From NCBI GenBank assembly GCA_000711775.1, contig ARYC01017522.1, positions 60,783-124,782 of the forward strand: a stretch of 64,000 nucleotides of DNA. Direction: 5' to 3'. The notes beneath the pieces are model-generated. The model was not told the DNA's origin, made no database searches, and worked only from the letters and a program-made list of their open reading frames with translations. The stretch is from Oxytricha trifallax. Lineage: Eukaryota; Ciliophora; Spirotrichea; Sporadotrichida; Oxytrichidae. Shown here piece by piece: positions 44,569-57,300 of the stretch. The position numbers and the translations under genes are program-made. Position 1 is the stretch's first letter; each line of letters starts with the position of its first letter.

Positions 44569-46876
44569 ATTGAAGTTAGTTATAATAGTTAAGAAATGAT
44601 ATTAATAAATAACCAAGCTAAATTCATTACTTGAATTATTGATTTTAATTGAGATAAATTGATAATATTAAATAAAAAAATAAAATTTTCTTAAGACAAT
44701 TAATTTATTTACAAAATATTTTAAATCGGAATTAAATTTATTAAATTAATTAAAATATGTCATAGGTATTTTATAATGCTAAATTTAATAGCTTTTAAGT
44801 ATTTCTCATTTCCATTATATATATAGATAACATATTATGACTTTAACCATTTTATAGATATAAATTAGTACAAGTCTATTTATAATGAAAAATTATAAAA
44901 AGGGAACTAAAATTAGAGTTTAATTGATTAAATTTCATATAAAAGTTTCAATAAATTAAATTTATTAATAAATAAAATCAAAGTAAAGAACAAAACACTA
45001 ATATTTTATAAGGATTTAATTAAATAATATATATTTAAATAAAAATAAAACCAGTTTAAATTAAAGATATAAAGTTGTAAAATTAATTTAAAAATAAAAT
45101 AAATTATTCAAACTATTTCATTTATTTTTCATTTTTTTTATTATAAAGTTGATATTTTAAATTAAAATTTATTGTAATTCTCAAAATCATATCTTTCAAC
45201 AAATTTGAATATTCATTTTAAAATTCAGACCTATATTGAAATATAAAATAACAAAAATTATAATAATAAAATATAAATGAAGAGAAAAAATAAAAATAAA
45301 GTTTTATTTTAAAATTACAAATTGAAAAAATTTCAACAATTATGTTTAGTACCCAAGGAACTCTATAATCTTCTCAATTGTGTTGATTATAGTATTTTTT
45401 GAGAACTAATTTTAAATATTAGTAAATTAGAATTGAATCAACTTTAAAATGCGACTTATTTCTCAGCCACTTTTTTAATTGAATTAAATTGAATTCAAAA
45501 ATAATTTTGAAACTTGGATTAGTTTTTAACTAATAATTTTATAAATGTAAAATGAAATTTTCCTTAAAGTTATTTTGGAAATTATATATTAAAACTACCT
45601 TACTTTGTCAACAGTAAATTGACTTAATTTTAATTAATTGTTTTTATTATAATAAAAAGGCTTCTAGGATTCCTGCATAAATCCAAAGTAATTTCGCCTT
45701 GACGAGCTGTGTGTAATAAGCTTAATAATTTATTAGTTTAATAACTCTTGTAAATTCGGCCAAATTTACATTATTTAATTAGGGTTAACTCAATAAATAT
45801 TAAGAAATTCACTTAGAGGTCTGGCAAATTACACCAATAAATAAATAAACTTACTATATAAATTTATAACTAAAACTAATATGTCTCTAATTTTATGTCT
45901 TGCATAATTTTTTCCTATCCAAGTTAATTCACTTAACTCTATCTTCTAAGGGCTTATTTAGAAATTATCTTTAAAGATGCTCTAAAATATCTTTCATATA
46001 AAGAGATTTTTAAATTAATTTCTATTAAAATCACTAAAAATAAACAGTAATACACAAAATAAGTATAAAATTTAAGTTAAATTTAAATTATAAAGTCAAA
46101 ATGTCCATTTATTTTGGATTAAATTATATAAGAGTAAAAATAAAAGAAAAATAAATAAATATCATATTCATTATAGTCTTTTACATAAAATCAAAATTTA
46201 ATAAAAAATATATAAAAATAGTAAAAATTATAGAGCCATGATTTTCTCTATGTCTTTAAATTTATTAGTATTATAATAAATTAATGAATTAGTTTGAATT
46301 TAAATTTGAATAATAATAAATGAATATAAAATATCAAATAAGCTTAAGAATAATTTGATTTATAAATATAAATAAAGTTTAATTTCCCAAAGATAAAAGT
46401 ATAAAAAGTATAAAAGATGAATAAGATAAATTTTCATTTTTATTTTTAATTAATAACTTAATTATTTATTATTGATATTATTTTTACTTTAATTAAATCC
46501 ACAATTTTAATGGATGAAGAAATCCAATATTCAAATTACTTGTGGTAAAAAAAGTCTATAAATTCGAGAAAAAATTAAATAATTTCGGGGGCTAAAAATA
46601 ATATAAATGTGAAATGTGAAACTGTGAATTTGCTATATGCAAAATAAAAATTACTACTTTGGAGAGGAGCCCCCGGGAGAGAACTAAATAAAAGAGTCTG
46701 GGACTCTAGGATTAAAGCTAAAGTGATAAAATGAGAAAAATGGTTTCTCATAGAGTTAAAAATGAGAATTGGAAAATTGAAAATGTTTTTTTTCAATTAA
46801 AAAGTTTAGGTATTAGTCTGGGACTAAAGTATAAAGTTGGGATAAATAAAATGGTTCTCTTAAAATAAATAAAAAT
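44569..46876. other. AT-rich interior of element III
   Basis: No gene supported in any frame. Very AT-rich with long T or A runs. Confidence 0.45.
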
Positions 46877-46886
46877 CCAGGAAATG

Positions 46887-47290
46887 GATCCCCCCACAAT
46901 TCTGGAATTTCCGATCGTTCCAGAATGATTCTGGAATTCCAGAATAAGAATTCCAGCACCATGCTGGAATTCCATCATGAATCTGGAATTCCAGGTAATT
47001 TTATTATAATTACATGATAACTATTTTTTAAAAGAAAATACTTAAAATGACTAATAATTTTAAAATTTTTCTAATCACTTTATAGCCTGAGAAAAAAAAT
47101 AATTTTATTTAAGATATCCTTAAATTTTTTTTTTTAATTTATTTTTCTATAACTTAAAATAATTTACAATCGCATAAATTCAAATAAATTGTATCATATT
47201 TTTACCTCGTTTATACAATTCTGTTATTATTCTGAGAACTTAGTCAATTATCACAAATTTAAACTCTTATAGTTAAATGATACTTACAGA

Positions 47291-47330
<40 letters not shown>

Positions 47331-48618
47331 ATATTAAAAGAACATATATTTCCAATACTCAAATCAGCTTATAAATTTAAGTCTTTATGAAATAAATATT
47401 TAATATATGAAAATAATAAAGCTGCGGATCAATCATTGACTTCATCCTACTATTTTTAATTCTTAATTACATGTTTAATATAGAAAGCTTTCAAAGATAG
47501 ACCACAGTCAATCCTACAATCTGCTTTTACATGCTAAATTAAAAGTACATTATTTCACTGATATTATCTTCTATTTATTAAGTAATTTGTTTGGTAGAGT
47601 GTCAATTTATAGTTATAAAATTTTATTTCTATCTTTAAATAGTAGTATTTTTCAGTTCAAATCTATTAAGATTTCTAATTCTTGAAGTATAAATGTTTAA
47701 TCATAAACACCTTCATAGAAGTTGTTTAGTTTTACAATAAATTTATAATTAATATTTAGGATTTCACAATTTTTTAAATTGCAGTACCGAATTTAAATTA
47801 GTAGTAATTGAAAACAGTGTAGGAATTGTACTTTTAATTTAAAAAATCATTATTTTAATGAGAGTATAAGATTTCTTTAACGATTAAATATTAAACTGAT
47901 ATTGTTGCTATATTCAAGTATTTCAAGATAATAATTGCGTTAATAAATGAAGGAACTTTAATAAATATAATTGGATAACATATAGTGACGAGTTGTATGA
48001 TAATAACAGATGATTGGATTGTATCATCAAACTTATATCCGTTAATCAAGGGGGGGGACTGAAGTATTATAAAAAACAGAAAATTGAGTTTAGATAAGAA
48101 CTAAAAAATAGAGTAAACTTCGAATCATCTCACATTAAAATAAGAAATATTAATATAGATATATAACGGATCGATTCTAGCCTAACAAGAATAAAAGTTC
48201 TTAGAAATCTTATATACAGAAAGGCCCTGAATTTATTAAATAAATTATAATGACTCATTGATTATTAAAATAATAATATTTATTAAAATGAGATTAGAGG
48301 GGAATTTGTTTATTGTAATTATATAATTTTATTAGCTAAATAAACAAAAGATTTTAGTCAAAAAAACGTTCTCAAATAGTACTTTTTATAATTTTATTGA
48401 GTATGAAACTTCCCCCAAATTTTAATCATCTTTTTTTTTCATTAATGAAAAAAGAGTATGAATTACAAAAAAATAATATTAAAGAATTGATTACCAGGGA
48501 TTCCAGAATGATTCTGGAATTCCAGAATTATGACTGGAATTCAAGCATGATTCTGGAATTTTGGTGATTCCAGAATGATTCTGGAACGATCGGAAATTCC
48601 AGAATTGTGGGGGGGATC
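46887..48618. mobile_element. 1.73-kb non-autonomous element with 8-10-bp target duplication
   Basis: Ends are inverted for at least 55 bp, starting GATCCCCCCACAATTCTGG, and are built of repeated TTCTGGAATTCCAG half-palindromes. CCAGGAAATG occurs directly on both sides (46877-46886, 48619-48628), so the target duplication is 8-10 bp depending on where the end is set. That fits hAT or MULE-type elements rather than the TA-using family around it. The interior is AT-rich, with an (ATT)n run near 47290-47325 and no gene. Confidence 0.75.
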
Positions 48619-48628
48619 CCAGGAAATG

Positions 48629-49189
48629 ATTAAAAATAAAAATGAATTTAATATTCAAATAAAAACTATGATCCTGGAAAATAAATAAAATGATTTTTTT
48701 ATTGAAAATCAAACTCAAAACAAATTTTTTTTAATAACTGGAGCTTATTTATAAGCATTATACTTACCATTTTCATTTAATTTAGTTTTACTTATTTATT
48801 TTAATTTAATTTAATTTAATTTCTTAATAATTTATCTAAAAAATTATCTTTTTTTCTATTTTATAAATCCCTATCTTATAAAATTTATAACCCTAATCTT
48901 ATTATTTTTACATAAATCCTCTATATCTCCAAAAATCCAAGATTTTAAATAAAATTATCAATAATTTTTCAATTTAATATACTTACTTTATTAATTATTA
49001 ATTAAGCTCCCTAATAAAAATGTTTAATTTATATTTATCCTGTATATAAAACCTATATTAATATGTGAATTTATCTAAACTTTACAGAGTAGAATATTAA
49101 ACTAAATTGCCTTAAGCACCTAGTTAATTTATATATAGTGAATTTAGGCACCCTATAAAGTGTGCCATTGATATAAGATTAATTATAGA
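48629..49189. other. AT-rich spacer in element III
   Basis: No feature seen. Confidence 0.4.
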
Positions 49190-49695
49190 TAAATGTGCAA
49201 GTGAAATGTTTGTTACAATACCTTAGTTTTATAGGCTATTGAGTGTAACAAACATCAGTGTATATAAATAGCGCTTAAATAAGTGCGAAAAATATGAAAA
49301 AAGTGCGTTTACAAAAAATGGAGAACATGAATCGATAGAACTCGAGCTGCTGTTCAAAGTGCACACAAAGCGCAGTGAAGTTAGTGGAGTGGGTGCGAGG
49401 TGCGTTGGTAATAAAGAAAGTGCGATAGGCATTGTAAATTGTTCACCTTTTGATTTCCATTATTAGTTTAATTATTAAAGTAGTAATTATTAATTAATTA
49501 AATTCAAACTTAATTCAAATGTGGAGGTAAAACCGCACCCCCTCACAAATAGTGTGAACGGTAAAACTTTGCACCTAGTCGGTCAACAGGGTACAAACCC
49601 CATATATTCTTGATCAGCATGTCAAACTCTATAAGACTGGTAAGTATGGCCTCAAAATAAAATCATGAAATTTTTCCCATTTTCACCGTACTTGC
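49190..49695. promoter_or_regulatory. L-end subterminal region of element III (inverted)
   Basis: Inverted copy of 30340-30864: GTGC/GCAC cluster at 49190-49440, then TAGTGTGAACGGTAAAA and CAGGGTACAAACCCC. A 67-codon minus frame at 49229-49432 parallels 30617-30841. Confidence 0.5.
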
Positions 49696-49817
49696 ATTCT
49701 CGAGATCGGCTTCCTCAAATTAAGTTAAATTCTGTCCTTTTAAATTTCCTTATTTATCGATATACTTAAAACTTTTTATCAACTTACAAATTCTATGTGT
49801 ACATACGTATTGGGGTT
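49696..49817 (-). repeat. Outer terminal repeat of element III
   Basis: Ends ...GTGTACATA then CGTATTGGGGTT (49806-49817) followed by TA. Confidence 0.85.
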
Positions 49818-49819
49818 TA

Positions 49820-51346
49820 TGTCTTATGACGCAACTTTAAACTCCATGTTTCTATAAAGAGTGAAAATAATTGTAAAATCAATTTAAAATGAAGAAAATA
49901 ATGAAGAAGATACTTATTAGTGTTTGATTGATAGAACATTGTTAACTTGTATGCTAAAATTTTATAAAGATAATAAAAAATTAATTTAATTGGTAGAGAT
50001 GGTTTTCATTTTTAAGTTTAATGATCCTACTAATGTTTTTAATATTGCTGGAATCAATTTTAATTTCTGATCAGTTAGTTATTTTTAATCAACTTATTAT
50101 TCTAATTGTTTCTATTTTAGCACTTAAACTTGATCTGTTTATTCTTAACGCCTTTTTTCCATTCTTAATAGAATCATGAGGTTTTATAATTAAAGTTTTA
50201 TCATTTTTTTTAATTTTTATGTTATTATGCTAGGAATTTGTGAAATATGGTCAGGAATTTGAAAATATTTTTTCAATTATCATATTTTTAATTTGTTTTG
50301 GACTTATTCTAACGAGTGAAACTACTTATTATTAAAGTTTTATCATGTTTTGTAATTTCATGATTAGGCTTTAAGAAATTGTTAGGTCTAGTATTAAAAG
50401 TCAAATTAATTTTCAATGACCATTTTTTAAATATGTTTATGGAGTTTCGAGGTCGAGTGGAAAAACTTAGTCTTTTAATTTTGAAGTATTATTTTAACTT
50501 ATTTTTTTTTCAATTTTCTTGAATTGATGAGTAATCTGAAAAAATATTTTTAATGACTGGCTTTTTGTTATATTTTAGTTAGTTTAGTTTTTAGTTTTTA
50601 AGCCATTGAATTAATTTACGGGAGGTTATCAACCGTTTATATGAATTAACATCAACCCTTTCAAGGTACTCTCGGACTAACACGACTTTCTGAATCCCAT
50701 GCGCTTTGTAGTAAGGACATTATATTTTAGTTAGATTTTTAAAAGTAAGAAAGTTATTTTATATTTCATGATATGATTTTGATTTTCAAAATAAAGTCTT
50801 GTATGACAGTCATGTATAATAAATAAATTGTTGACCACACGTAATCTGCACACCATAGTAGATTTTGTAATAAACATTATCAAACAAATACGAGGTAATT
50901 TGAGAAATCAAAATACTATTGGAAATAAAGCACAAAAGCACAATAAGTAAAATAAAACCCAAAAAGTCTAATATAAGACAACAACAAAAAACCCTGCTTA
51001 TAAATTAAAAATATCCCTCATATAAGCCAAAGGAAATACTTCTTTAAATCGAAGAAAATCTATATATAGGTAAAAGAAAAAAAACTTAATACATTGAAAA
51101 ACCAAATTAATATAAATAAATTACTACTTGATGTAAGAGAATACTGAAAATAAAAAAAATAATTCATAATTTAAAATAGATAATTTAAAAATATATAGAA
51201 TATTTTTTTAAAAAAAAATGACATATATAAATATTTATTAAAATTATAAAAAAGAAATAATTTTATATTAATAAAAAAAATTTAATCTAAATACTATTTA
51301 AAATTAAAATATATTTAAATAAAATAAACTGCAACTAAATAATATT
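49820..51346. other. AT-rich DNA between transposon array and satellite
   Basis: No gene, repeat or element recognised. Frames without TGA are short. Confidence 0.5.
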
Positions 51347-54300
51347 ATCAATGAAATTTCATGATGGTCAGGCTAGAGCAAGTTCATTTTTTGAATTTTT
51401 CGAAAGATTTCCCTGGACAAAGTTTTCCATTCTTTACTATTCAAAGCGATAAAGAGTTACCTGAGAAGATTGAGATCCTGTTATAACGTTCTCGGCAACT
51501 GTTTTCGAGAATTTTCGCTCTTCATGAAAAATTCCCCCCTTTTTCTTTAAAATCGACTTTGGAGACTCATAATCAAATAATGGCACATATTTCATCCTTA
51601 AAATAGAAATTTACATCTTGCAAAGTGTTAAAGTGATAGCGCGAATGATGCTTTTCAAGACGTGTATGCGCTGCACTATGTTCCTCTTTATGGTTGATGA
51701 GAAAATGGCAAATCAAGCTAATTTAATCAATGAAATTTCATGATGGTCAGGCTAGAGCAAGTTCATTTTTTGAATTTTTCGAAAGATTTCCCTGGACAAA
51801 GTTTTCCATTCTTTACTATTCAAAGCGATAAAGAGTTACCTGAGAAGATTGAGATCCTGTTATAACGTTCTCGGCAACTGTTTTCGAGAATTTTCGCTCT
51901 TCATGAAAAATTCCCCCCTTTTTCTTTAAAATCGACTTTGGAGACTCATAATCAAATAATGGCACATATTTCATCCTTAAAATAGAAATTTACATCTTGC
52001 AAAGTGTTAAAGTGATAGCGCGAATGATGCTTTTCAAGACGTGTATGCGCTGCACTATGTTCCTCTTTATGGTTGATGAGAAAATGGCAAATCAAGCTAA
52101 TTTAATCAATGAAATTTCATGATGGTCAGGCTAGAGCAAGTTCATTTTTTGAATTTTTCGAAAGATTTCCCTGGACAAAGTTTTCCATTCTTTACTATTC
52201 AAAGCGATAAAGAGTTACCTGAGAAGATTGAGATCCTGTTATAACGTTCTCGGCAACTGTTTTCGAGAATTTTCGCTCTTCATGAAAAATTTCCCCCTTT
52301 TTCTTTAAAATCGACTTTGGAGACTCATAATCAAATAATGGCACATATTTCATCCTTAAAATAGAAATTTACATCTTGCAAAGTGTTAAAGTGATAGCGC
52401 GAATGATGCTTTTCAAGACGTGTATGCGCTGCACTATGTTCCTCTTTATGGTTGATGAGAAAATGGCAAATCAAGCTAATTTAATCAATGAAATTTCATG
52501 ATGGTCAGGCTAGAGCAAGTTCATTTTTTGAATTTTTCGAAAGATTTCCCTGGACAAAGTTTTCCATTCTTTACTATTCAAAGCGATAAAGAGTTACCTG
52601 AGAAGATTGAGATCCTGTTATAACGTTCTCGGCAACTGTTTTCGAGAATTTTCGCTCTTCATGAAAAATTCCCCCCTTTTTCTTTAAAATCGACTTTGGA
52701 GACTCATAATCAAATAATGGCACATATTTCATCCTTAAAATAGAAATTTACATCTTGCAAAGTGTTAAAGTGATAGCGCGAATGATGCTTTTCAAGACGT
52801 GTATGCGCTGCACTATGTTCCTCTTTATGGTTGATGAGAAAATGGCAAATCAAGCTAATTTAATCAATGAAATTTCATGATGGTCAGGCTAGAGCAAGTT
52901 CATTTTTTGAATTTTTCGAAAGATTTCCCTGGACAAAGTTTTCCATTCTTTACTATTCAAAGCGATAAAGAGTTACCTGAGAAGATTGAGATCCTGTTAT
53001 AACGTTCTCGGCAACTGTTTTCGAGAATTTTCGCTCTTCATGAAAAATTCCCCCCTTTTTCTTTAAAATCGACTTTGGAGACTCATAATCAAATAATGGC
53101 ACATATTTCATCCTTAAAATAGAAATTTACATCTTGCAAAGTGTTAAAGTGATAGCGCGAATGATGCTTTTCAAGACGTGTATGCGCTGCACTATGTTCC
53201 TCTTTATGGTTGATGAGAAAATGGCAAATCAAGCTAATTTAATCAATGAAATTTCATGATGGTCAGGCTAGAGCAAGTTCATTTTTTGAATTTTTCGAAA
53301 GATTTCCCTGGACAAAGTTTTCCATTCTTTACTATTCAAAGCGATAAAGAGTTACCTGAGAAGATTGAGATCCTGTTATAACGTTCTCGGCAACTGTTTT
53401 CGAGAATTTTCGCTCTTCATGAAAAATTCCCCCCTTTTTCTTTAAAATCGACTTTGGAGACTCATAATCAAATAATGGCACATATTTCATCCTTAAAATA
53501 GAAATTTACATCTTGCAAAGTGTTAAAGTGATAGCAGGAATGATGCTTTTCAAGACGTGTATGCGCTGCACTATGTTCCTCTTTATGGTTGATAAGAAAA
53601 TGGCAAATCAAGCTAATTTAATCAATGAAATTTCATGATGGTCAGGCTAGAGCAAGTTCATTTTTTGAATTTTTCGAAAGATTTCCCTGGACAAAGTTTT
53701 CCATTCTTTACTATTCAAAGCGATAAAGAGTTACCTGAGAAGATTGAGATCCTGTTATAACGTTCTCGGCAACTGTTTTCGAGAATTTTCGCTCTTCATG
53801 AAAAATTTCCCCCTTTTTCTTTAAAATCGACTTTGGAGACTCATAATCAAATAATGGCACATATTTCATCCTTAAAATAGAAATTTACATCTTGCAAAGT
53901 GTTAAAGTGATAGCGCGAATGATGCTTTTCAAGACGTGTATGCGCTGCACTATGTTCCTCTTTATGGTTGATGAGAAAATGGCAAATCAAGCTAATTTAA
54001 TCAATGAAATTTCATGATGGTCAGGCTAGAGCAAGTTCATTTTTTGAATTTTTCGAAAGATTTCCCTGGACAAAGTTTTCCATTCTTTACTATTCAAAGC
54101 GATAAAGAGTTACCTGAGAAGATTGAGATCCTGTTATAACGTTCTCGGCAACTGTTTTCGAGAATTTTCGCTCTTCATGAAAAATTCCCCCCTTTTTCTT
54201 TAAAATCGACTTTGGAGACTCATAATCAAATAATGGCACATATTTCATCCTTAAAATAGAAATTTACATCTTGCAAAGTGTTAAAGTGATAGCGCGAATG

Positions 54301-57300
54301 ATGCTTTTCAAGACGTGTATGCGCTGCACTATGTTCCTCTTTATTGTTGATGAGAAAATGGCAAATCAAGCTAATTTAATCAATGAAATTTCATGATGGT
54401 CAGGCTAGAGCAAGTTCATTTTTTGAATTTTTCGAAAGATTTCCCTGGACAAAGTTTTCCATTCTTTACTATTCAAAGCGATAAAGAGTTACCTGAGAAG
54501 ATTGAGATCCTGTTATAACGTTCTCGGCAACTGTTTTCGAGAATTTTCGCTCTTCATGAAAAATTTCCCCCTTTTTCTTTAAAATCGACTTTGGAGACTC
54601 ATAATCAAATAATGGCACATATTTCATCCTTAAAATAGAAATTTACATCTTGCAAAGTGTTAAAGTGATAGCGCGAATGATGCTTTTCAAGACGTGTATG
54701 CGCTGCACTATGTTCCTCTTTATGGTTGATGAGAAAATGGCAAATCAAGCTAATTTAATCAATGAAATTTCATGATGGTCAGGCAAGAGCAAGTTCATTT
54801 TTTGAATTTTTCGAAAGATTTCCCTGGACAAAGTTTTCCATTCTTTACTATTCAAAGCGATAAAGAGTTACCTGAGAAGATTGAGATCCTGTTATAACGT
54901 TCTCGGCAACTGTTTTCGAGAATTTTCGCTCTTCATGAAAAATTTCACCCCTTTTTCTTTAAAATCGACTTTGGAGACTCATAATCAAATAATGGCACAT
55001 ATTTCATCCTTAAAATAGAAATTTACATCTTGCAAAGTGTTAAAGTGATAGCGCGAATGATGCTTTTCAAGACGTGTATGCGCTGCACTATGTTCCTCTT
55101 TATGGTTGATGAGAAAATGGCAAATCAAGCTAATTTAATCAATGAAATTTCATGATGGTCAGGCTAGAGCAAGTTCATTTTTTGAATTTTTCGAAAGATT
55201 TCCCTGGACAAAGTTTTCCATTCTTTACTATTCAAAGCGATAAAGAGTTACCTGAGAAGATTGAGATCCTGTTATAACGTTCTCGGCAACTGTTTTCGAG
55301 AATTTTCGCTCTTCATGAAAAATTCCCCCCTTTTTCTTTAAAATCGACTTTGGAGACTCATAATCAAATAATGGCACATATTTCATCCTTAAAATAGAAA
55401 TTTACATCTTGCAAAGTGTTAAAGTGATAGCGCGAATGATGCTTTTCAAGACGTGTATGCGCTGCACTATGTTCCTCTTTATGGTTGATGAGAAAATGGC
55501 AAATCAAGCTAATTTAATCAATGAAATTTCATGATGGTCAGGCTAGAGCAAGTTCATTTTTTGAATTTTTCGAAAGATTTCCCTGGACAAAGTTTTCCAT
55601 TCTTTACTATTCAAAGCGATAAAGAGTTACCTGAGAAGATTGAGATCCTGTTATAACGTTCTCGGCAACTGTTTTCGAGAATTTTCGCTCTTCATGAAAA
55701 ATTCACCCCTTTTTCTTTAAAATCGACTTTGGAGACTCATAATCAAATAATGGCACATATTTCATCCTTAAAATAGAAATTTACATCTTGCAAAGTGTTA
55801 AAGTGATAGCGCGAATGATGCTTTTCAAGACGTGTATGCGCTGCACTATGTTCCTCTTTATGGTTGATGAGAAAATGGCAAATCAAGCTAATTTAATCAA
55901 TGAAATTTCATGATGGTCAGGCTAGAGCAAGTTCATTTTTTGAATTTTTCGAAAGATTTCCCTGGACAAAGTTTTCCATTCTACACTATTCAAAGCGATA
56001 AAGAGTTACCTGAGAAGATTGAGATCCTGTTATAACGTTCTCGGCAACTGTTTTCGAGAATTTTCGCTCTTCATGAAAAATTCCACCCTTTTTCTTTAAA
56101 ATCGACTTTGGAGACTCATAATCAAATAATGGCACATATTTCATCCTTAAAATAGAAATTTACATCTTGCAAAGTGTTAAAGTGATAGCGCGAATGATGC
56201 TTTTCAAGACGTGTATGCGCTGCACTATGTTCCTCTTTATGGTTGATGAGAAAATGGCAAATCAAGCTAATTTAATCAATGAAATTTCATGATGGTCAGG
56301 CTAGAGCAAGTTCATTTTTTGAATTTTTCGAAAGATTTCCCTGGACAAAGTTTTCCATTCTTTACTATTCAAAGCGATAAAGAGTTACCTGAGAAGATTG
56401 AGATCCTGTTATAACGTTCTCGGCAACTGTTTTCGAGAATTTTCGCTCTTCATGAAAAATTCACCCCTTTTTCTTTAAAATCGACTTTGGAGACTCATAA
56501 TCAAATAATGCCACATATTTCATCCTTAAAATAGAAATTTACATCTTGCAAAGTGTTAAAGTGATAGCGCGAATGATGCTTTTCAAGACGTGAATGCGCT
56601 GCACTATGTTCCTCTTTATGGTTGATGAGAAAATGGCAAATCAAGCTAATTTAATCAATGAAATTTCATGATGGTCAGGCTAGAGCAAGTTCATTTTTTG
56701 AATTTTTCGAAAGATTTCCCTGGACAAAGTTTTCCATTCTTTACTATTCAAAGCGATAAAGAGTTACCAGAGAAGATTGAGATCCTGTTATAACGTTCTC
56801 GGCAACTGTTTTCGAGAATTTTCGCTCTTCATGAAAAATTCCCCCCTTTTTCTTTAAAATCGACTTTGGAGACTCATAATCAAATAATACCACATATTTC
56901 ATCCTTAAAATAGAAATTTACATCTTGCAAAGTGTTAAAGTGATAACACGAATGATGCTTTTCAAGACGTGTATGCGCTGCACTATGTTCCTCTTTATGG
57001 TTGATAAGAAAATGGCAAATCAAGCTAATTTAATCAATGAAATTTCATGATGGTCAGGCTAGAGCAAGTTCATTTTTTGAATTTTTCGAAAGATTTCCCT
57101 GGACAAAGTTTTCCATTCTTTACTATTCAAAGCGATAAAGAGTTACCTGAGAAGATTGAGATCCTGTTATAACGTTCTCGGCAATTGTTTTCGAGAATTT
57201 TCGCTCTTCATGAAAAATTTCCCCCTTTTTCTTTAAAATCGACTTTGGAGACTCATAATCAAATAATGCCACATATTTCATCCTTAAAATAGAAATTTAC

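Larger units (their letters stand above)
22116..49817. mobile_element. Array of three related transposons (I, II, III) flanked by TA
   Basis: Elements I (22116-30231), II (30232-37672) and III (37673-49817) have the same inverted ends. Outer borders are TA plus AACCCCAATACG at 22114-22127 and its inverse plus TA at 49806-49819. At each internal junction only one copy of the 12-mer is left, flanked by TA on both sides. Each element has a left (L) end with a GTGC-rich subterminal region and a right (R) end next to the SecA-like gene. I and II lie in the same orientation; III is inverted. Confidence 0.75.

Noticed and set aside
44600-49190. A Maverick/Polinton-type element
   Set aside because: No DNA polymerase B, packaging ATPase, capsid or retroviral-type integrase was seen; the transposases are IS630/Tc1-like.
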